DNA of 64,000 bases from Procambarus clarkii. Taxonomy: Eukaryota; Arthropoda; Malacostraca; Decapoda; Cambaridae. The stretch spans positions 1 to 64,000 of the forward strand of contig NC_091177.1 of assembly GCF_040958095.1 (NCBI RefSeq), in the 5' to 3' direction. The position numbers and the translations under genes were made by a program. Shown here one piece after another: positions 1 to 11,103 of this stretch. The notes under the pieces were generated by a model, which saw nothing but the letters and a program-made list of their open reading frames with translations, was not told the origin of the DNA and did not search any database. The first letter of the stretch is position 1. Every line of letters begins with the position of its first letter.

Positions 1-165
<165 letters not shown>

Positions 166-299
166 AAATTGTCCTTGTGGAGGATCAGCTTCGGCTCTTT
201 GGCCCCCGCCGCTTTATTTTCAATCAGCTGTATAGAGTAGGTGTGTGTGGTAAACAATATCTGGAGATGCGAGGTTGTCCAGTCACTGGTTGTTTAACG

Positions 300-930
300 C
301 AGTGACTCCTGACCAATTTCTCCCATTATATTGACTTTTGAAATTATTGATGAAGTTCACCTCTACAACCTGCTAACTTAGCTCATTCTCCACTACTACA
401 TTAAAGTAAAACCGTTCTGTTATCCTTATAGCCCATCTGTTTTCTAAGCTTCCATCCGTGTCATGTTGTTTTGTTGGGTTGGTGTTGGCTTGACTGGCTA
501 CCCGCTGGTCAAGGGTCATCTAACAACTGGACCTCAGAACTCTCACACCTCCAAGTCCTGTCCCGTCTCTTAGCTATGTGCTTCAGCCTACAGTTTAGAC
601 CTATTGTCTTATGTATGACCCTCTGTCCTGCGTGACAGTGAATACTAGCATTAACCTCAATTTAATAAGACTATCAAAATCCTCAGATTAGGCAAAATTG
701 TAATTAATTTTGCCAATAAAGATGTTAATAATAATAATAGTCTCTTAGCTTTGGTCCAGGACTTTTGATGTCCGGAGTCTATTGATGGGGAGAGGGGGCT
801 GCCTCTCGGTAGAACCACCCCACTTTTCACTTTATTATGCCCTCTAAGTACTTTATACGCCTCTGTCATATCTACTCTCTCCTCTTTTCTAGCAATGTTA
901 GGACCAGCTCTTTCAGATTTTCTTAATTAC
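300..930 (-). mobile_element. Decayed CR1/Jockey-like LINE, ORF2 C-terminus, split by an insertion
   Basis: Read on the minus strand, 930 to 741 encodes a degenerate ENLKELVLTLLEKRRE followed by DMTEAYKVLRGHN. This aligns by eye with the RLKELNLTSLENRRVRGDMITTYKILRGID stretch of the younger LINE copies in this window (for example 1155-1488), quoted here as two joined motifs. The next block, HGWKLRKQMGYKDNRTVLL at about 466 to 400, matches the HRWKLSTQMSHRDIRKNFFS region. The two blocks are in the correct order but are separated by an unrelated plus-strand repeat at about 467-740. Stops and frame changes show it is long dead. The clade (CR1/L2 or Jockey) is inferred from the resemblance only. 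Confidence 0.72.
467..740 (+). mobile_element. Dispersed repeat ending in AATAAAGATG and (TAA)n
   Basis: This block interrupts the older LINE. It contains CAGTTTAGACCTATTGTCTT and, near its end, TTTTGCCAATAAAGATG followed by short TAA repeats, which looks like a retroelement 3' end. The same two landmarks recur at 58707-59130. The parent element is not recognised. A boundary error of some tens of bases is possible at the left side. Confidence 0.6.
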
Positions 931-1047
931 CTCATTTTTCATCTGCGTCTGTCATCTGAGAATCAGATGACATCAGATGTATTCTCGTCTGAGAAAATGA
1001 TTTCTCATTTCTCAGTCTGACACAACTTCGTGGCAAACCTCTGTACC

Positions 1048-1050
<3 letters not shown>

Positions 1051-1132
<82 letters not shown>

Positions 1133-1154
1133 CACACACACACACACACTCACA
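1051..1154. repeat. Compound (TA)n-(CA)n microsatellite
   Basis: About 77 bases of TA followed by ACACAC, directly abutting the truncated 5' side of a LINE fragment that begins at about 1155. Confidence 0.97.
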
Positions 1155-1593
1155 CATCGTCCCGGAACTGAGAGGATTGAGCTACGAGGAAAGGCTAAAG
1201 GAGCTGAACCTCACATCCCTGGAAAACAGAAGAGTAAGGGGAGACATGATAACCACCTACAAAATTCTCAGGGGAATTGACAGGGTGGACAAAGACAAAC
1301 TCTTTAGCACGGGTGGGACACGAACAAGGGGACACAGGTGGAAACTTAGTACCCAGATGAGCCACAGAGACGTTAGAAAGAATTTTTTCAGTGTCAGAGT
1401 AGTTAATAAATGGAATGCACTAGGAAGTGATGTGGTGGAGGCTGACTCCATACACAGTTTCAAATGTAGATATGATAGAGCCCAGTAGGCTCAGGAATCT
1501 GAACACCAGTTGATTGACAGTTGAGAGGCGGGACCAAAGAGCCAAAGCTCAACCCCCGCAAGCACAATTAGGTGAGTATAATTAGGTGAGTAC
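1155..1593 (+). mobile_element. LINE family 1, 3' end with ORF2 C-terminus
   Basis: A 5'-truncated copy. The frame from about 1155 to the TAG at 1486-1488 reads VPELRG, LTSLENRRVRGDMITTYKIL, RGHRWKLSTQMSHRDVRKNF and ends SIHSFKCRYDRAQ. This is the conserved tail downstream of the reverse transcriptase. The 3' UTR runs through AGGCGGGACCAAAGAGCC and ends in tandem TTAGGTGAGTA units, which resembles the short tandem 3' termini of CR1-type LINEs. The upstream ATG at 1030 lies in the microsatellite and is not a real start. The coding part is intact here but only about 110 codons remain. Confidence 0.85.
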
Positions 1594-1655
1594 ATTGGCG
1601 GGATCCAAGAGTCAATGCTCGATCCTGCAGGAACAAATAGGTGAGTACACACACA
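1594..1655 (+). mobile_element. Divergent LINE 3' terminus attached to the previous copy
   Basis: A second short copy of the 3' UTR end (GGCGGGATCCAAGAGTCAAT then AGGTGAGTAC) follows immediately and runs into ACACAC. It resembles the terminus at 57690-57742 more than the main family. Confidence 0.65.
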
Positions 1656-1673
1656 CGGCGGGGGGGGGGGTTA

Positions 1674-1795
1674 AGTTTAGTGCCATCAGGGTGAAAGAAA
1701 CTCTACCCATTTTTGTTTCTCGCCGGCGCCGGGAATCGAACCCAAGCAACAGGATTATATGTCCAGCGTGCTATCCACACAGCCACCGGCGCCCC
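1674..1795 (-). mobile_element. tRNA-derived SINE, family A, minus strand
   Basis: On the minus strand the head begins GGCGCCGGTGGC, carries GTGGATAGCACG (A-box region) and GGGTTCGATTCCCGG (B box), and closes with an acceptor-like GGCGCCGG. Downstream is the family body AGAAACAAAA and CTTTCACCCTGATGGC. The anticodon loop lacks the usual U33, so it is not a working tRNA. Confidence 0.75.
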
Positions 1796-1800
1796 GTGCC

Positions 1801-2510
1801 TGTGTGTGTGTGTTTGTGTGTACTAGTTCTTTTCAATACAATCAATACAATTTGCAATTATCTAGATCACTGTAACAGAATTATCATAATTTGTATTATT
1901 AATATTATTGTCACTATGTTGTTGTTATTATTATTCCCATTGTTATCACGGGAAAAGGTAATGATAAAGTACTTTGATAAATGAAAAAATTGCTACCTGG
2001 GTCTGTCCTTTAACTACCCACAAAAAATAGAAGAAAAAAGAGGTTCTCACACTGCCCGTTTTCTATTACGTTTACATGAAGCTATCCACAGAGAATGTTC
2101 TGTTTGGAAGGTAAACTAAGCCAGATAATGTTTATAGACATGACTAAATAAATGTTTGTGTTTGATATATCCAACACGATCAGGTCTGTTTTATTATTTT
2201 TTAATAGAAAATTATTACGAACTTAATTTCCATATTGCTTGCCAACCTCTTCACCTCGCTGGGTCTCATTTTTTTTAAACTAGAGATCATTAGGTACTAA
2301 TGTTCGTAAATAAGCTGTAAACGTAAACTGAAGCCTGACATAAGGCTACTTAATGAAATTATTATTAGTTATTCCTTAGAAATACACTTTTTATAAATGT
2401 TAATTTACGATCATATTACGTAAAAGTTGAAACTTAAACTAAACTGCACGGCTTTATTGGATGGAGGGACTCGACTTCACAAGTAAGTATCTCAGTGTTG
2501 AGAGAGAGAG
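1801..2510. other. AT-rich stretch, no gene seen
   Basis: It holds a short TG tract at 1800-1820 and a short GA tract at 2501-2516. The remainder is AT-rich with no frame, RNA fold or repeat that I can assign. Confidence 0.5.
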
Positions 2511-2629
2511 AGAGAGTGTGCATGTCTCATGTGGGAGTTAACCTTAGAATGAATGAATATCTGGAGGAGTGATGTTTTAACCTAGAAAATATAACAATTA
2601 GCATCAGGCCGTTGACACCTGAACTCCTT

Positions 2630-2885
2630 GTTGATTGATTGATAAAGATTAAACCACCCAAGAGGTGGCACGGCCATGAACAGCCCCCAAGAGCGTCTTT
2701 TGTTGTGGTTGCCATCTTATAATTGTCCACGAAGTTGGGCCAGGTGAGGAACCTTTAGACCAATACAAGCTTCGTCTTCCATCACACCAGCTGGGATCGA
2801 TCCCCCATCCTGGATGACCTTGAGATAGTGAACAGCGCATCGGAAGACTTTTTGAGTCTTTGGACTCGACCTGAAAATCCAAGAA
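2630..2885 (-). mobile_element. Candidate tRNA-derived SINE
   Basis: The stretch AAGATTAAACCACCCAAGAG with GGTGGCACGG resembles a dispersed decapod repeat that I recall. On the minus strand a B-box-like GGGGGATCGATCCC lies at about 2797-2812, downstream of a plausible tRNA-like head at 2813-2880. No second copy occurs in this window, so family membership rests on memory and the B box. Confidence 0.45.
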
Positions 2886-2889
2886 AAAA

Positions 2890-3610
2890 GACAGATTAGA
2901 AACATGTCTGACGTCACATAATTGGGGCTCCTTTCTTCACCATAGACGCCCTTTATTGGGGGAAAAAATTATCGATGTTAATGGTCTGAAACCATACGGA
3001 AGACTGGTGGCACTGGCGTCTGAAACGGTATCATTGGTGTGACATCTCTTGTTTGAAAGGTTTTTGTTGTTTAAGTGCCAATTTTCTTTCCTGAAATTGT
3101 GACAACTATTATGTTCTTTAAAAGCAACGTCTTCCGAGATGTTTGTTCACAAGTCTTCCATATTTATTTTTCGTTCTCTATTGCGATTGATATGTTTGTA
3201 AGTTTGTGGTAAGTTCTCAAGAATTATTTAAAAAAAACATTTAGGTGAAATTTGAGCAGTAAAAAGTTCTTGCATGAGGGGTAACGAATGTCAAAGATGA
3301 TTCCTCTGGTTCCCGCAATATATGTAATGCTTTCAATATTCAACATTATCCAGCAGTGTTATATTCAGGAGAGATGGTAGTGAAACTGACCTAACTACAG
3401 CTGAATGTGAGACTCGTATACACCCTCCTCCTTAATGTTAAGCAACTGCAACACCTGCAGTGGTGGAGGAAGCTGCAAGAAGGCTATAATGATAGTTGAT
3501 TTAACATATACTCTGACAACCTTAAATATGAAATGCCAAAGCGGTTAACATTTGTGCGTCTTGCAGGCTTTCTCTCCCACGGTATATGGCCGTCGGTAGC
3601 ACACCTCGCT
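2890..3610. other. Unassigned single-copy-looking DNA
   Basis: There is no frame above about 60 codons with protein-like composition and no internal repeat. Nothing further can be supported. Confidence 0.5.
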
Positions 3611-3615
3611 GCCAA

Positions 3616-3927
3616 GAACCTGTCCTCTTAAAAATGACGTCGCTTTTGGCCGTTTACCCGTATGGCCGAAAGTGGACGTAATTTGAAAATGAAAAAAATG
3701 AAAATATATTATTTTTTTTTCAACAACAGTAAGTTAAGGGTCCTCTGATAGAAAAACATTAATTGAAAGTTTCCTCTTCTAACCTTACCGAGTAAGCCGG
3801 ACGATTCAAACAGAAAACGGGACAGTACGTCACTTTTGTGAGTCGATTTCATTTCAAATTATGTCCAAATTTTGCCATAGTGCGCATACGAGCCAAAAGT
3901 GACGCTTTTTTTCAAGAGGACGGGTTG
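3616..3927. mobile_element. 312-bp inverted-repeat element (MITE-like)
   Basis: The left end AACCTGTCCTCTTAAAAATG and the reverse complement of the right end AACCCGTCCTCTTGAAAAAA align over roughly 80 bases, including CGCTTTTGG/CACTTTTGG and GTGGACGTAATTTGA/TTGGACATAATTTGA. The middle is not palindromic. The termini resemble those of the 371-bp foldback elements (CAACCCGTTCTC). No target-site duplication is evident and there is no transposase. Confidence 0.75.
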
Positions 3928-4009
3928 TTTTGGAACTGCCGAGTTTCTATGTCCTCTGATCGCTAGAGCTGTTAACCTATACAACACATTACTAAACTCA
4001 TGGATTTTC

Positions 4010-4240
4010 CAGCTGACGAACTAAATGCCTCTGACTGTCCACTTGCATATAAAGCTGGTCATTCAACGACGCTATGGCTTCCCAGTGGCGGAAACCCTTC
4101 ACTGCTATAATTCAAAAGGTAGCAATGTTCTCTTCCTATTTATTGATGCTACCAAATCTTTTGGGTGAACACACTCAGATTTTTTTTTTAGAATTTCATT
4201 GCAGGAGAAAATGATCTGTCATCGCTGCATATTGCTCTTT
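4010..4240 (+). pseudogene. Reverse-transcriptase remnant (LINE)
   Basis: Two adjacent frames read LAYKAGHSTTL and then AETLHCYNSKGSNVLFLFID followed by ATKSFG. This matches the usual non-LTR pattern of a GxKxGxSTTL block followed by motif A, in which the first catalytic aspartate lies in a (L/F)xDxxKAF(D) context. A frameshift separates the two blocks and a stop follows SFG. It is a decayed fragment from a family different from LINE family 1. The inverted-repeat element at 3616-3927 lies just upstream. Confidence 0.6.
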
Positions 4241-4260
4241 TCAGGTGTGTAAATGAGCTC

Positions 4261-4316
4261 TGAGTATACCTCACTGAGTATACCTCACTGAGTATACCTC
4301 ACTGTGTATACCTCAC
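4261..4316. repeat. 14-bp tandem repeat, four copies
   Basis: TGAGTATACCTCAC is repeated four times, the last copy with TGTG in place of TGAG. Confidence 0.95.
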
Positions 4317-4499
4317 TAAAATTGAGGTCACAGCCACTGTTTTTAGTCCTCTACCATTTACGGTGTAGCTTGATCCATTGATGAAGGTGTTAGTTGCCAG
4401 TAGAGCTGTTGAAGAGGCAGTAAAGCCAGTGGTTACCTTTGGGCTGGCCTTCCTCATGGATCGATGCGAGGACCTTCCTCATATGTAACTATAACCCCT

Positions 4500-4550
4500 T
4501 TTTATTTATTTGTTATATACAAGAGTTCTTACATTCTTGTAAAAACTAAT
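4500..4550 (-). mobile_element. SINE family B tail fragment
   Basis: The minus strand reads ACAAGAATGTAAGAACTCTT followed by GTATATAAC. This matches the last 40 or so bases of the full copy at 18099-18390 just before its poly-A. The rest of the element is absent. Confidence 0.6.
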
Positions 4551-4566
4551 TATTTTAACTTTCTCA

Positions 4567-5149
4567 ACCAGAACCTTCCCTCCCTCCCCCAGCACCTTCC
4601 CTCCCTTCCTCCACCAGCACCTTCTCTCCCTCCCTCCACCAGCACCTTCTCTCCCTCCCTCCCCCAACACCTTCCCTCCCTCCCTCCCCCCAACACCTTC
4701 CCTCCCTCCCCTAACACCTTCCCTCCCTCCCCCAGCACCTTCCCTCCCTCCCTCCCCAGCTCCTTCCCTCCCTCCCTCCCCCAGCACCTTCCCTCCCTCC
4801 CCCAGCACCTTCCCTCCCTCCCTTCCCTCCCTCCCTCCCTCCCTCCCTCCCTCCCTCCCCCAGCACCTTCCCTCCCTCCCCTCCCTCCCTCCCCCAGCAC
4901 CTTCCCTCCCTCCCTCCCTCCCTCCCCCAGCACTTTCCCTCCCTCCCTCCCCCAGCACCTTCCCTCCCTCCCCCAGCACCTTCCCTCCCTCCCCTCCCTC
5001 CCTCCCCCAGCACCTTCCCTCCCTCCCTCCCCCATCACCTTCCCTCCCTCCCTCCCCCAGCACCTTCCCTCCCTCCCTCCCCCAGCACCTTCCCTCCCTC
5101 CCTCCCCCAGCACCTTCCCTCCCTCCCTCCCTCCCTCCCTCCCTCCAGC
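4567..5149. repeat. Pyrimidine-strand minisatellite (CCAGCACCTTCCCTCCCTCC)
   Basis: About 20-22-bp units of CCTTCCCTCCCTCC plus CCCAGCA, with variable numbers of CCTC blocks. One strand is almost pure pyrimidine. At 5132-5172 the array turns into its own complement (CTCCAGCAGGGAGG), giving a short inverted junction. Long frames on both strands (up to 277 codons of Pro-Ser-Leu or Gly-Arg-Glu) are repeat artefacts. Confidence 0.95.
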
Positions 5150-5174
5150 AGGGAGGGAAGGAGGGAGGGAGACG

Positions 5175-6225
5175 CCCCCGCCAGCAGGAGTGGGTGGTGG
5201 GTCTGGTAACATCTCCCACACAAAGCTGCCTAATTATTCGCATGCTGGCCGAGAATTTTCACTCGGCGCATCACGGGCTCAGTGCGAGGTTGACTAATGT
5301 CGTAATTAACGCCACCTCTCACTCTATTGATTGGCTCAAGTCTATTGAGGAAACACAAAATCATTATGGAACTCACTCACTCTCTCGTGCGTGCAATTCA
5401 TAATGTGAGTGTTAGAGGAATAAATGGCCGTGTTTAGACTGTTTCTCACGCGTTAAGGGGATTAAATCTTAATCTGCCGGTGTCATAATAAACTCTTTAG
5501 ACATTCTGGAACGCAGCATGACGCACTTTTCCCCTCTTAAAACTGGGCTCGTCGCCCCTTTCCCCTCAGAGGGTTGCAAGGCCGCGCGTCGGGCGGTGCA
5601 GACGGCTGGCCTGACGCCGCTATCACAGAAAACGGACCACAACAATTCCGCCCGTCCATTCTCTCTGGATCGCTTGAGGATACTACTCTAATTTCTTGTT
5701 ATTCTCTGTGTGAAATTGCTGTCATTGTGTGGAGAGACAATTCAACAAATATTGCTTTTGTTAACACAGTTACAGACATTGGCGTGGGTGTATAGCAAAT
5801 GGACATGCTGACGGCTATGGTAAAATGTAACATGCTCTGTTTACAAGACTCGAAATATGAAGGTTTTTAGTCTAAATATTTCTGATAACCAAATGTCGTC
5901 ACACACACATACCCTCCAGGTAAATATTTATGTACACAGAAATATATATGTAATATATATTTATATATAATATAAAAGTTCAATAGGCCTATCAATGTTC
6001 ATTTATGATTTGCTACCCTCATAGGAGTTTTTCGTTTATTTGAAGTTACAGGAATATTGAAAATAACGTAATACCTGTTTAATGCAAGGAACGTAGCTTA
6101 TTGTATCCAGCTCTACAATAGAACCCCCAGCCCCCCTAAAAAAAAATACAACTCTAATGGTTCTGTTGCATTTTTACAAACTGTTTTTTTAAGTACCACC
6201 AGTTCCATTCCTACATTGAAAAAAT
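5175..6225. other. Unassigned DNA between repeats
   Basis: It contains short open frames of 60-75 codons without recognisable motifs and a small AT-rich patch at 5940-5975. No repeat family is recognised. Confidence 0.5.
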
Positions 6226-6233
6226 ATATTAAG

Positions 6234-6269
6234 ACACTTGTTTAAGCTGAATCAAGCTTAAACAAGTGT
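6234..6269. repeat. Perfect 15-bp hairpin
   Basis: ACACTTGTTTAAGCT is followed by a 6-base loop and its exact reverse complement. Confidence 0.95.
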
Positions 6270-6713
6270 ACTCAGCGTGCCGAGAGTAAATATAGATTAT
6301 GATGTTAAGGAGTGCAAGCACTTGCAGAATTACAGCAGTATTGATACAGCAGCCGAGGTCAGGGTTGTACTTGAGTGCATTGGAACAGTTGTTGAGAGTA
6401 GCGCCACACATTTCAGAACTGGAACAACCCTGATGATATTTATGCAACCTTGAGTGTGGTGGTTATAAACTATTTAAGTGTATTTGTGTTGCCCTTTTTT
6501 TTTTTAGTGTACTGTGTACATTCTTTGAGTGCACTTGAGTTACTTCTGGGTATTTATAGAGAAAAATCAGAGTGAATTTTGTACATCTAATAATATTTGT
6601 TCAACTGTGAGTGTATTGGTGCAATTATAGTGTTCCAGAGCCGGAGTGCAACTAAGACTGTATTTTTTACACATATAACCGTGAGGTTATATATGTAAAA
6701 CCAGTATATATAT

Positions 6714-6743
6714 GTACCAGTACACCATTAGGTGTACTGGTAC
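6714..6743. repeat. Perfect 13-bp hairpin
   Basis: GTACCAGTACACC, a 4-base loop ATTA, then the exact reverse complement. A weaker inverted repeat (ACATATAACC ... GGTTATATATGT) lies just upstream at about 6670-6695. Confidence 0.95.
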
Positions 6744-7059
6744 GACTAGTACCAGTGTAGGGTGTACTAGTACGACCATTAAGGGCAATGATACAACTAT
6801 TAGGGGCAATAGTGTAACTAGTGAATTAGTGTACAATCTTTGATTCTGAATGTGTACTGAACAACCACTGAATGTATTGGAGCTCTGAGTGTATTAACGC
6901 AATCCACTAGTTTGGTTAGAGTTGATAAAATTAAGGTTGATTTATGGTTGATTAAGGAAGGGTGGATTTTTTGTGGGTGCATTTCATTAGGGTGGATTTG
7001 GATTTTGCATTTTGCATTTCATTAGGTTGATTCACATAAAGTATATTTGTTTGGCTGAC

Positions 7060-7430
7060 TAGATTCGGGTAGATTTGGCAAGGTAAGATAAATTTGCTTA
7101 TGGTTGACTTAGGCTAGAATTGATTTAGCTTCGGTATATTTTTGGCTAGGGGTAGATTTAGCTTCGGCATATTTTTGGCTAGGGTAGATTTAGCCACGAT
7201 ATATATTTGACTATGGTAGATTTAGGTATATATATTTGGCTAGGGGTTGACTATGCTACGGTATATATTTGTCTTGGGTAGATTTAGCTACGGTATATAT
7301 TAGGCTAGGGTAGATTTAGGTATATATATATTTGGCTAGGGGTAGATTTAGCTTCGGTATATATTTGACTCGGGGTAGATTTAGCTACGGCATATATTTG
7401 GTTAGGGGTAAATTTGGCTAGAGCAGCTTT
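7060..7430. repeat. Degenerate roughly 30-38-bp tandem repeat
   Basis: Repeated GGTAGATTTAGCTTCGG and ATATATTTGGCTAGGG blocks, about ten copies, with substitutions and small indels. The flanking 6950-7060 has looser matches (GGTTGATT, GGTGGATTT), so the array probably began earlier and has decayed there. Confidence 0.85.
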
Positions 7431-7439
7431 GATTAGGCA

Positions 7440-7880
7440 GACATTAAACAGGTGACACCTTTAGCTGTTTGTAAATATGTAAATGTCAGAGCGGTGTACG
7501 AAACGGCTGTCCCTAAGTTCCTCGACGCGGCGGCTGTATTATCAACCCAACGCTGTACGAGGAAACCAATCGTCCACTGTAACCAATATTGTATATGTCA
7601 ATATATGATGAATACCTCATATGCTGTAACTGTGGTATGATGTTAACTGTATGCTTTTGGCATAATAGAACATGCTGAATGTTGGTCATGCTGATTGTAG
7701 ACCTTGTTTGATTGTTTCCAAGTTCTGTGTAAATCACTAGACTTCCAAATATCTACATTTACAGAGCTCATGCTTTTATATCACACTGTAAATAAAGTTT
7801 ATATGCAACATAAACCTAGTGTTTGTATACTTCTTAAACATTCTGTTTATATGCAACTGGCGGCAATGTAGGTCTTATGT
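7440..7880. other. Unassigned, possible retroelement 3' region
   Basis: AATAAAGTTTATATGC at about 7790 looks like a polyadenylation-signal context near the end of a transcribed element, but no coding domain or second copy was found. This is a weak suggestion only. Confidence 0.3.
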
Positions 7881-7899
7881 ATATTTCGTATGTAATGTG

Positions 7900-7901
<2 letters not shown>

Positions 7902-7983
<82 letters not shown>
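7902..7983. repeat. (TA)n microsatellite, left flank of the 389-bp element
   Basis: About 80 bases of pure TA end exactly where the palindromic element starts. Confidence 0.97.
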
Positions 7984-7986
<3 letters not shown>

Positions 7987-8369
7987 GTACCTAGTAGCCA
8001 GAACGCACTTCTCAGCCTACTATTCAAGGCCCTATTTGCCTAATAAGCCAAGTTTTCATGAATTAATTGTTTTTCGACTACCTAACCTACCTAACCTAAC
8101 CTAACCTAACTTTTTCGGTTACCTAACCTTACCTAACCTATAAAGATAGGTTAGGTTAGGTTAGGTAGGGTTGGTTAGGTTCGGTCATATAACTACGTTA
8201 ATTTTAACTCCAATAAAAACAAATTGACCTCATACATCATGAAATGGGTTGCTTTATCATTTCATAAGAAAAAAATTAGAGAAAATATGTTAATTCAGGA
8301 GAACTTGGCTTATTAGGCAAATCGGGCCTTGCATAGTAGGCTGAGAAGTGCATTCTGGCTACTAGGTAC

Positions 8370-8372
<3 letters not shown>
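7984..8372. mobile_element. 389-bp palindromic MITE inserted at TA
   Basis: The ends are GTCGTACCTAGTAGCCAGAA and its near-perfect complement. Terminal inverted repeats run about 87 bp (through TAATAAGCCAAGTT). The centre holds inverted TTAGG-type tracts (CCTAACCTAACCTAAC facing GGTTAGGTTAGGTTAGG). (TA)n lies on both sides, which fits a TA target site as used by Tc1/mariner-like elements. No transposase is present, so it would be non-autonomous. Confidence 0.85.

Positions 8373-8434
<62 letters not shown>
8373..8434. repeat. (TA)n microsatellite, right flank of the 389-bp element
   Basis: Pure TA between the palindromic element and the Penelope-like remnant. Confidence 0.97.
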
Positions 8435-9363
<929 letters not shown>

Positions 9364-9364
9364 G

Positions 9365-9715
9365 AAGCCCGAGTTGTGTGTTGTAACGTTATATGGTGTG
9401 TGTTATAGTGGATAATGTTGCATGTATATATTATAGCGGTTAACGTTGTGTTATGTTACAGTGGTTAATGTTTTGTTAGCTTATATTGGTTATGATTTGT
9501 GGAGTTTTATATCAGTGTATTTGCAAGTAAGTGCATTGCACGTGCTGTACCTCTCGTACCCGAGCGGTGCACGTAAGTGCATTGGAACACCAGTAGTGTA
9601 CTGATAAATTCCTGAGTGTACCGGAACAATGCTGGGTGTGCCAGGACCACCTCGGGTGTACCAGGACAGCCCTGGGTGTACCGGGACACCCATGAGTTTA
9701 CCAGTACATCCACTG
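9365..9715. repeat. Two degenerate tandem arrays
   Basis: 9370-9490 shows loosely repeated TTATAGTGGTTAATGTT units. 9570-9715 shows about five copies of a 27-28-bp unit built on GGGTGTACCAGGACA, with many substitutions. Confidence 0.7.
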
Positions 9716-10160
9716 AACGAACTAGCATACGGTTTGAAACTTTTAGAACTTGATTCTCGGGTGAAGGCGACTCAGAAATGAGTCCCAAAAAATTTGATCA
9801 GCATTGCGAGGTAAATATGCTCCCTGCACGCCGTCCCCGAAGATTCAATACGTCTCAAGTTTAGGCAGGTAACGACGACTGAATACCTGGAGACGTCGGT
9901 GGGAGTCGAGGGGCCTCTTTCTTAACAGGGTCTTCAAGACGGCTCCTCTCAGCCAGCTATACTTATATATCAACAACAGTACCGTTAATGTGATGTTAAT
10001 AATGGTAATAATAATTCGTAATAAGGATTTATTGATGACTTTTATCCACTCGAAAGGACGAGAAACCGAGGTGAGAGTAATTATATAAGTGTGTAGTCAC
10101 AAGACACATAATAGTACCGTAGAAGTGAATATGTCTGAGCGCTTTCGTGTCAGTACACGC
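9716..10160. other. Unassigned DNA
   Basis: No frame, repeat or RNA signal was recognised. Confidence 0.5.
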
Positions 10161-10162
10161 AA

Positions 10163-10232
10163 GGCGGGACCAAAGAGCCAGAGCTCAACTCCCGCAAGCA
10201 CGATTAGGTGAGTAAAATAAGGTGCGTACATC
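10163..10232 (+). mobile_element. LINE family 1, isolated 3' terminus
   Basis: AGGCGGGACCAAAGAGCCAG, CTCAACTCCCGCAAGCACGA and TTAGGTGAGTA followed by a decayed second AAGGTGCGTAC unit. Only the last 70 or so bases of the family remain, which fits severe 5' truncation. Confidence 0.8.
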
Positions 10233-10289
10233 ATGATATACCTACTGAGAAATGTTATATATATATATAATATTATATATAATATTTTA

Positions 10290-10505
10290 CACCCTATATA
10301 CGGCTCAGGAGGTCAGGTCAGGTCAGTAGGGGCATGCGTGCGCTGTCTTAAAGCTGTGACATAAGTGAACAAACGCGGTTGAAATTGGGCCTGACGAATC
10401 ATTCCCTTATTTATGTGCAAGGAGACACAATATTAAGAAGTATGATGACTTTTCAAGCTTCATGTGTATTGGAAGCTTAATAATGTAATTTTGGCGTGTG
10501 CATTA

Positions 10506-10543
<38 letters not shown>

Positions 10544-11100
10544 TTGACCACGCATGGGTTAACAATCAATCTCTTGAACATCGCTGTTTGTTAAGGCTCG
10601 CTATGATTGTATACCTCACCTGGTTGATTGTTACTTCATTATTTACTTAGTTTTCTGTTAATGTATATCACACGACACTTGCACATTACAAATAAGCAAA
10701 CAACAGACTAGTTAATTAATAATTTCAATTTATTCTGTGTTTCTTATAAAAATGGAGGAGCTTTTGGCTGTATCCATCATAATTGAAGTTTTGCATTACA
10801 GGCTAAAATTTATATTTAGATTATTAATTATCATCATAAAAATGTTTTTATACGAATCCGATATCATCTCCTTTTATTATTACATTAAATCCATATTATT
10901 ATTATTTTAATTTGCAGAAAAAATATATATGATAGGCGAGGTGAATTTCCTTACAGGCGGGGCTGCGACCTTTCTTCATAAGAGGAAACAATTTATCATG
11001 AAATTTGATGGATGATCGGAACTTAGTTTCCAATCCTGTTCAATATTCAGTTTGGGAGAAAACGTCCTTAATAGCCTCGGAAGGGAGAGTCAGAAGCCGG
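10290..11100. other. Unassigned DNA with an (ATT)n tract
   Basis: (ATT)n occupies about 10507-10543. The rest shows no frame or recognised repeat. Confidence 0.55.
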
Positions 11101-11103
11101 TTA

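Noticed and set aside
3616..3927. Seven-base target duplication for the 312-bp element
   Set aside because: CTGCCAAG on the left and CTGCCGAG on the right look similar, but the right word is seven bases away from the element end, so it does not qualify.
4464..5297. 277-codon Pro/Ser/Leu frame
   Set aside because: Product of the C/T minisatellite. The same DNA is open on the other strand as well.
8085..8175. True telomere or subtelomere boundary (TTAGG words)
   Set aside because: The tracts are short, face each other, and sit inside a bounded palindromic element.
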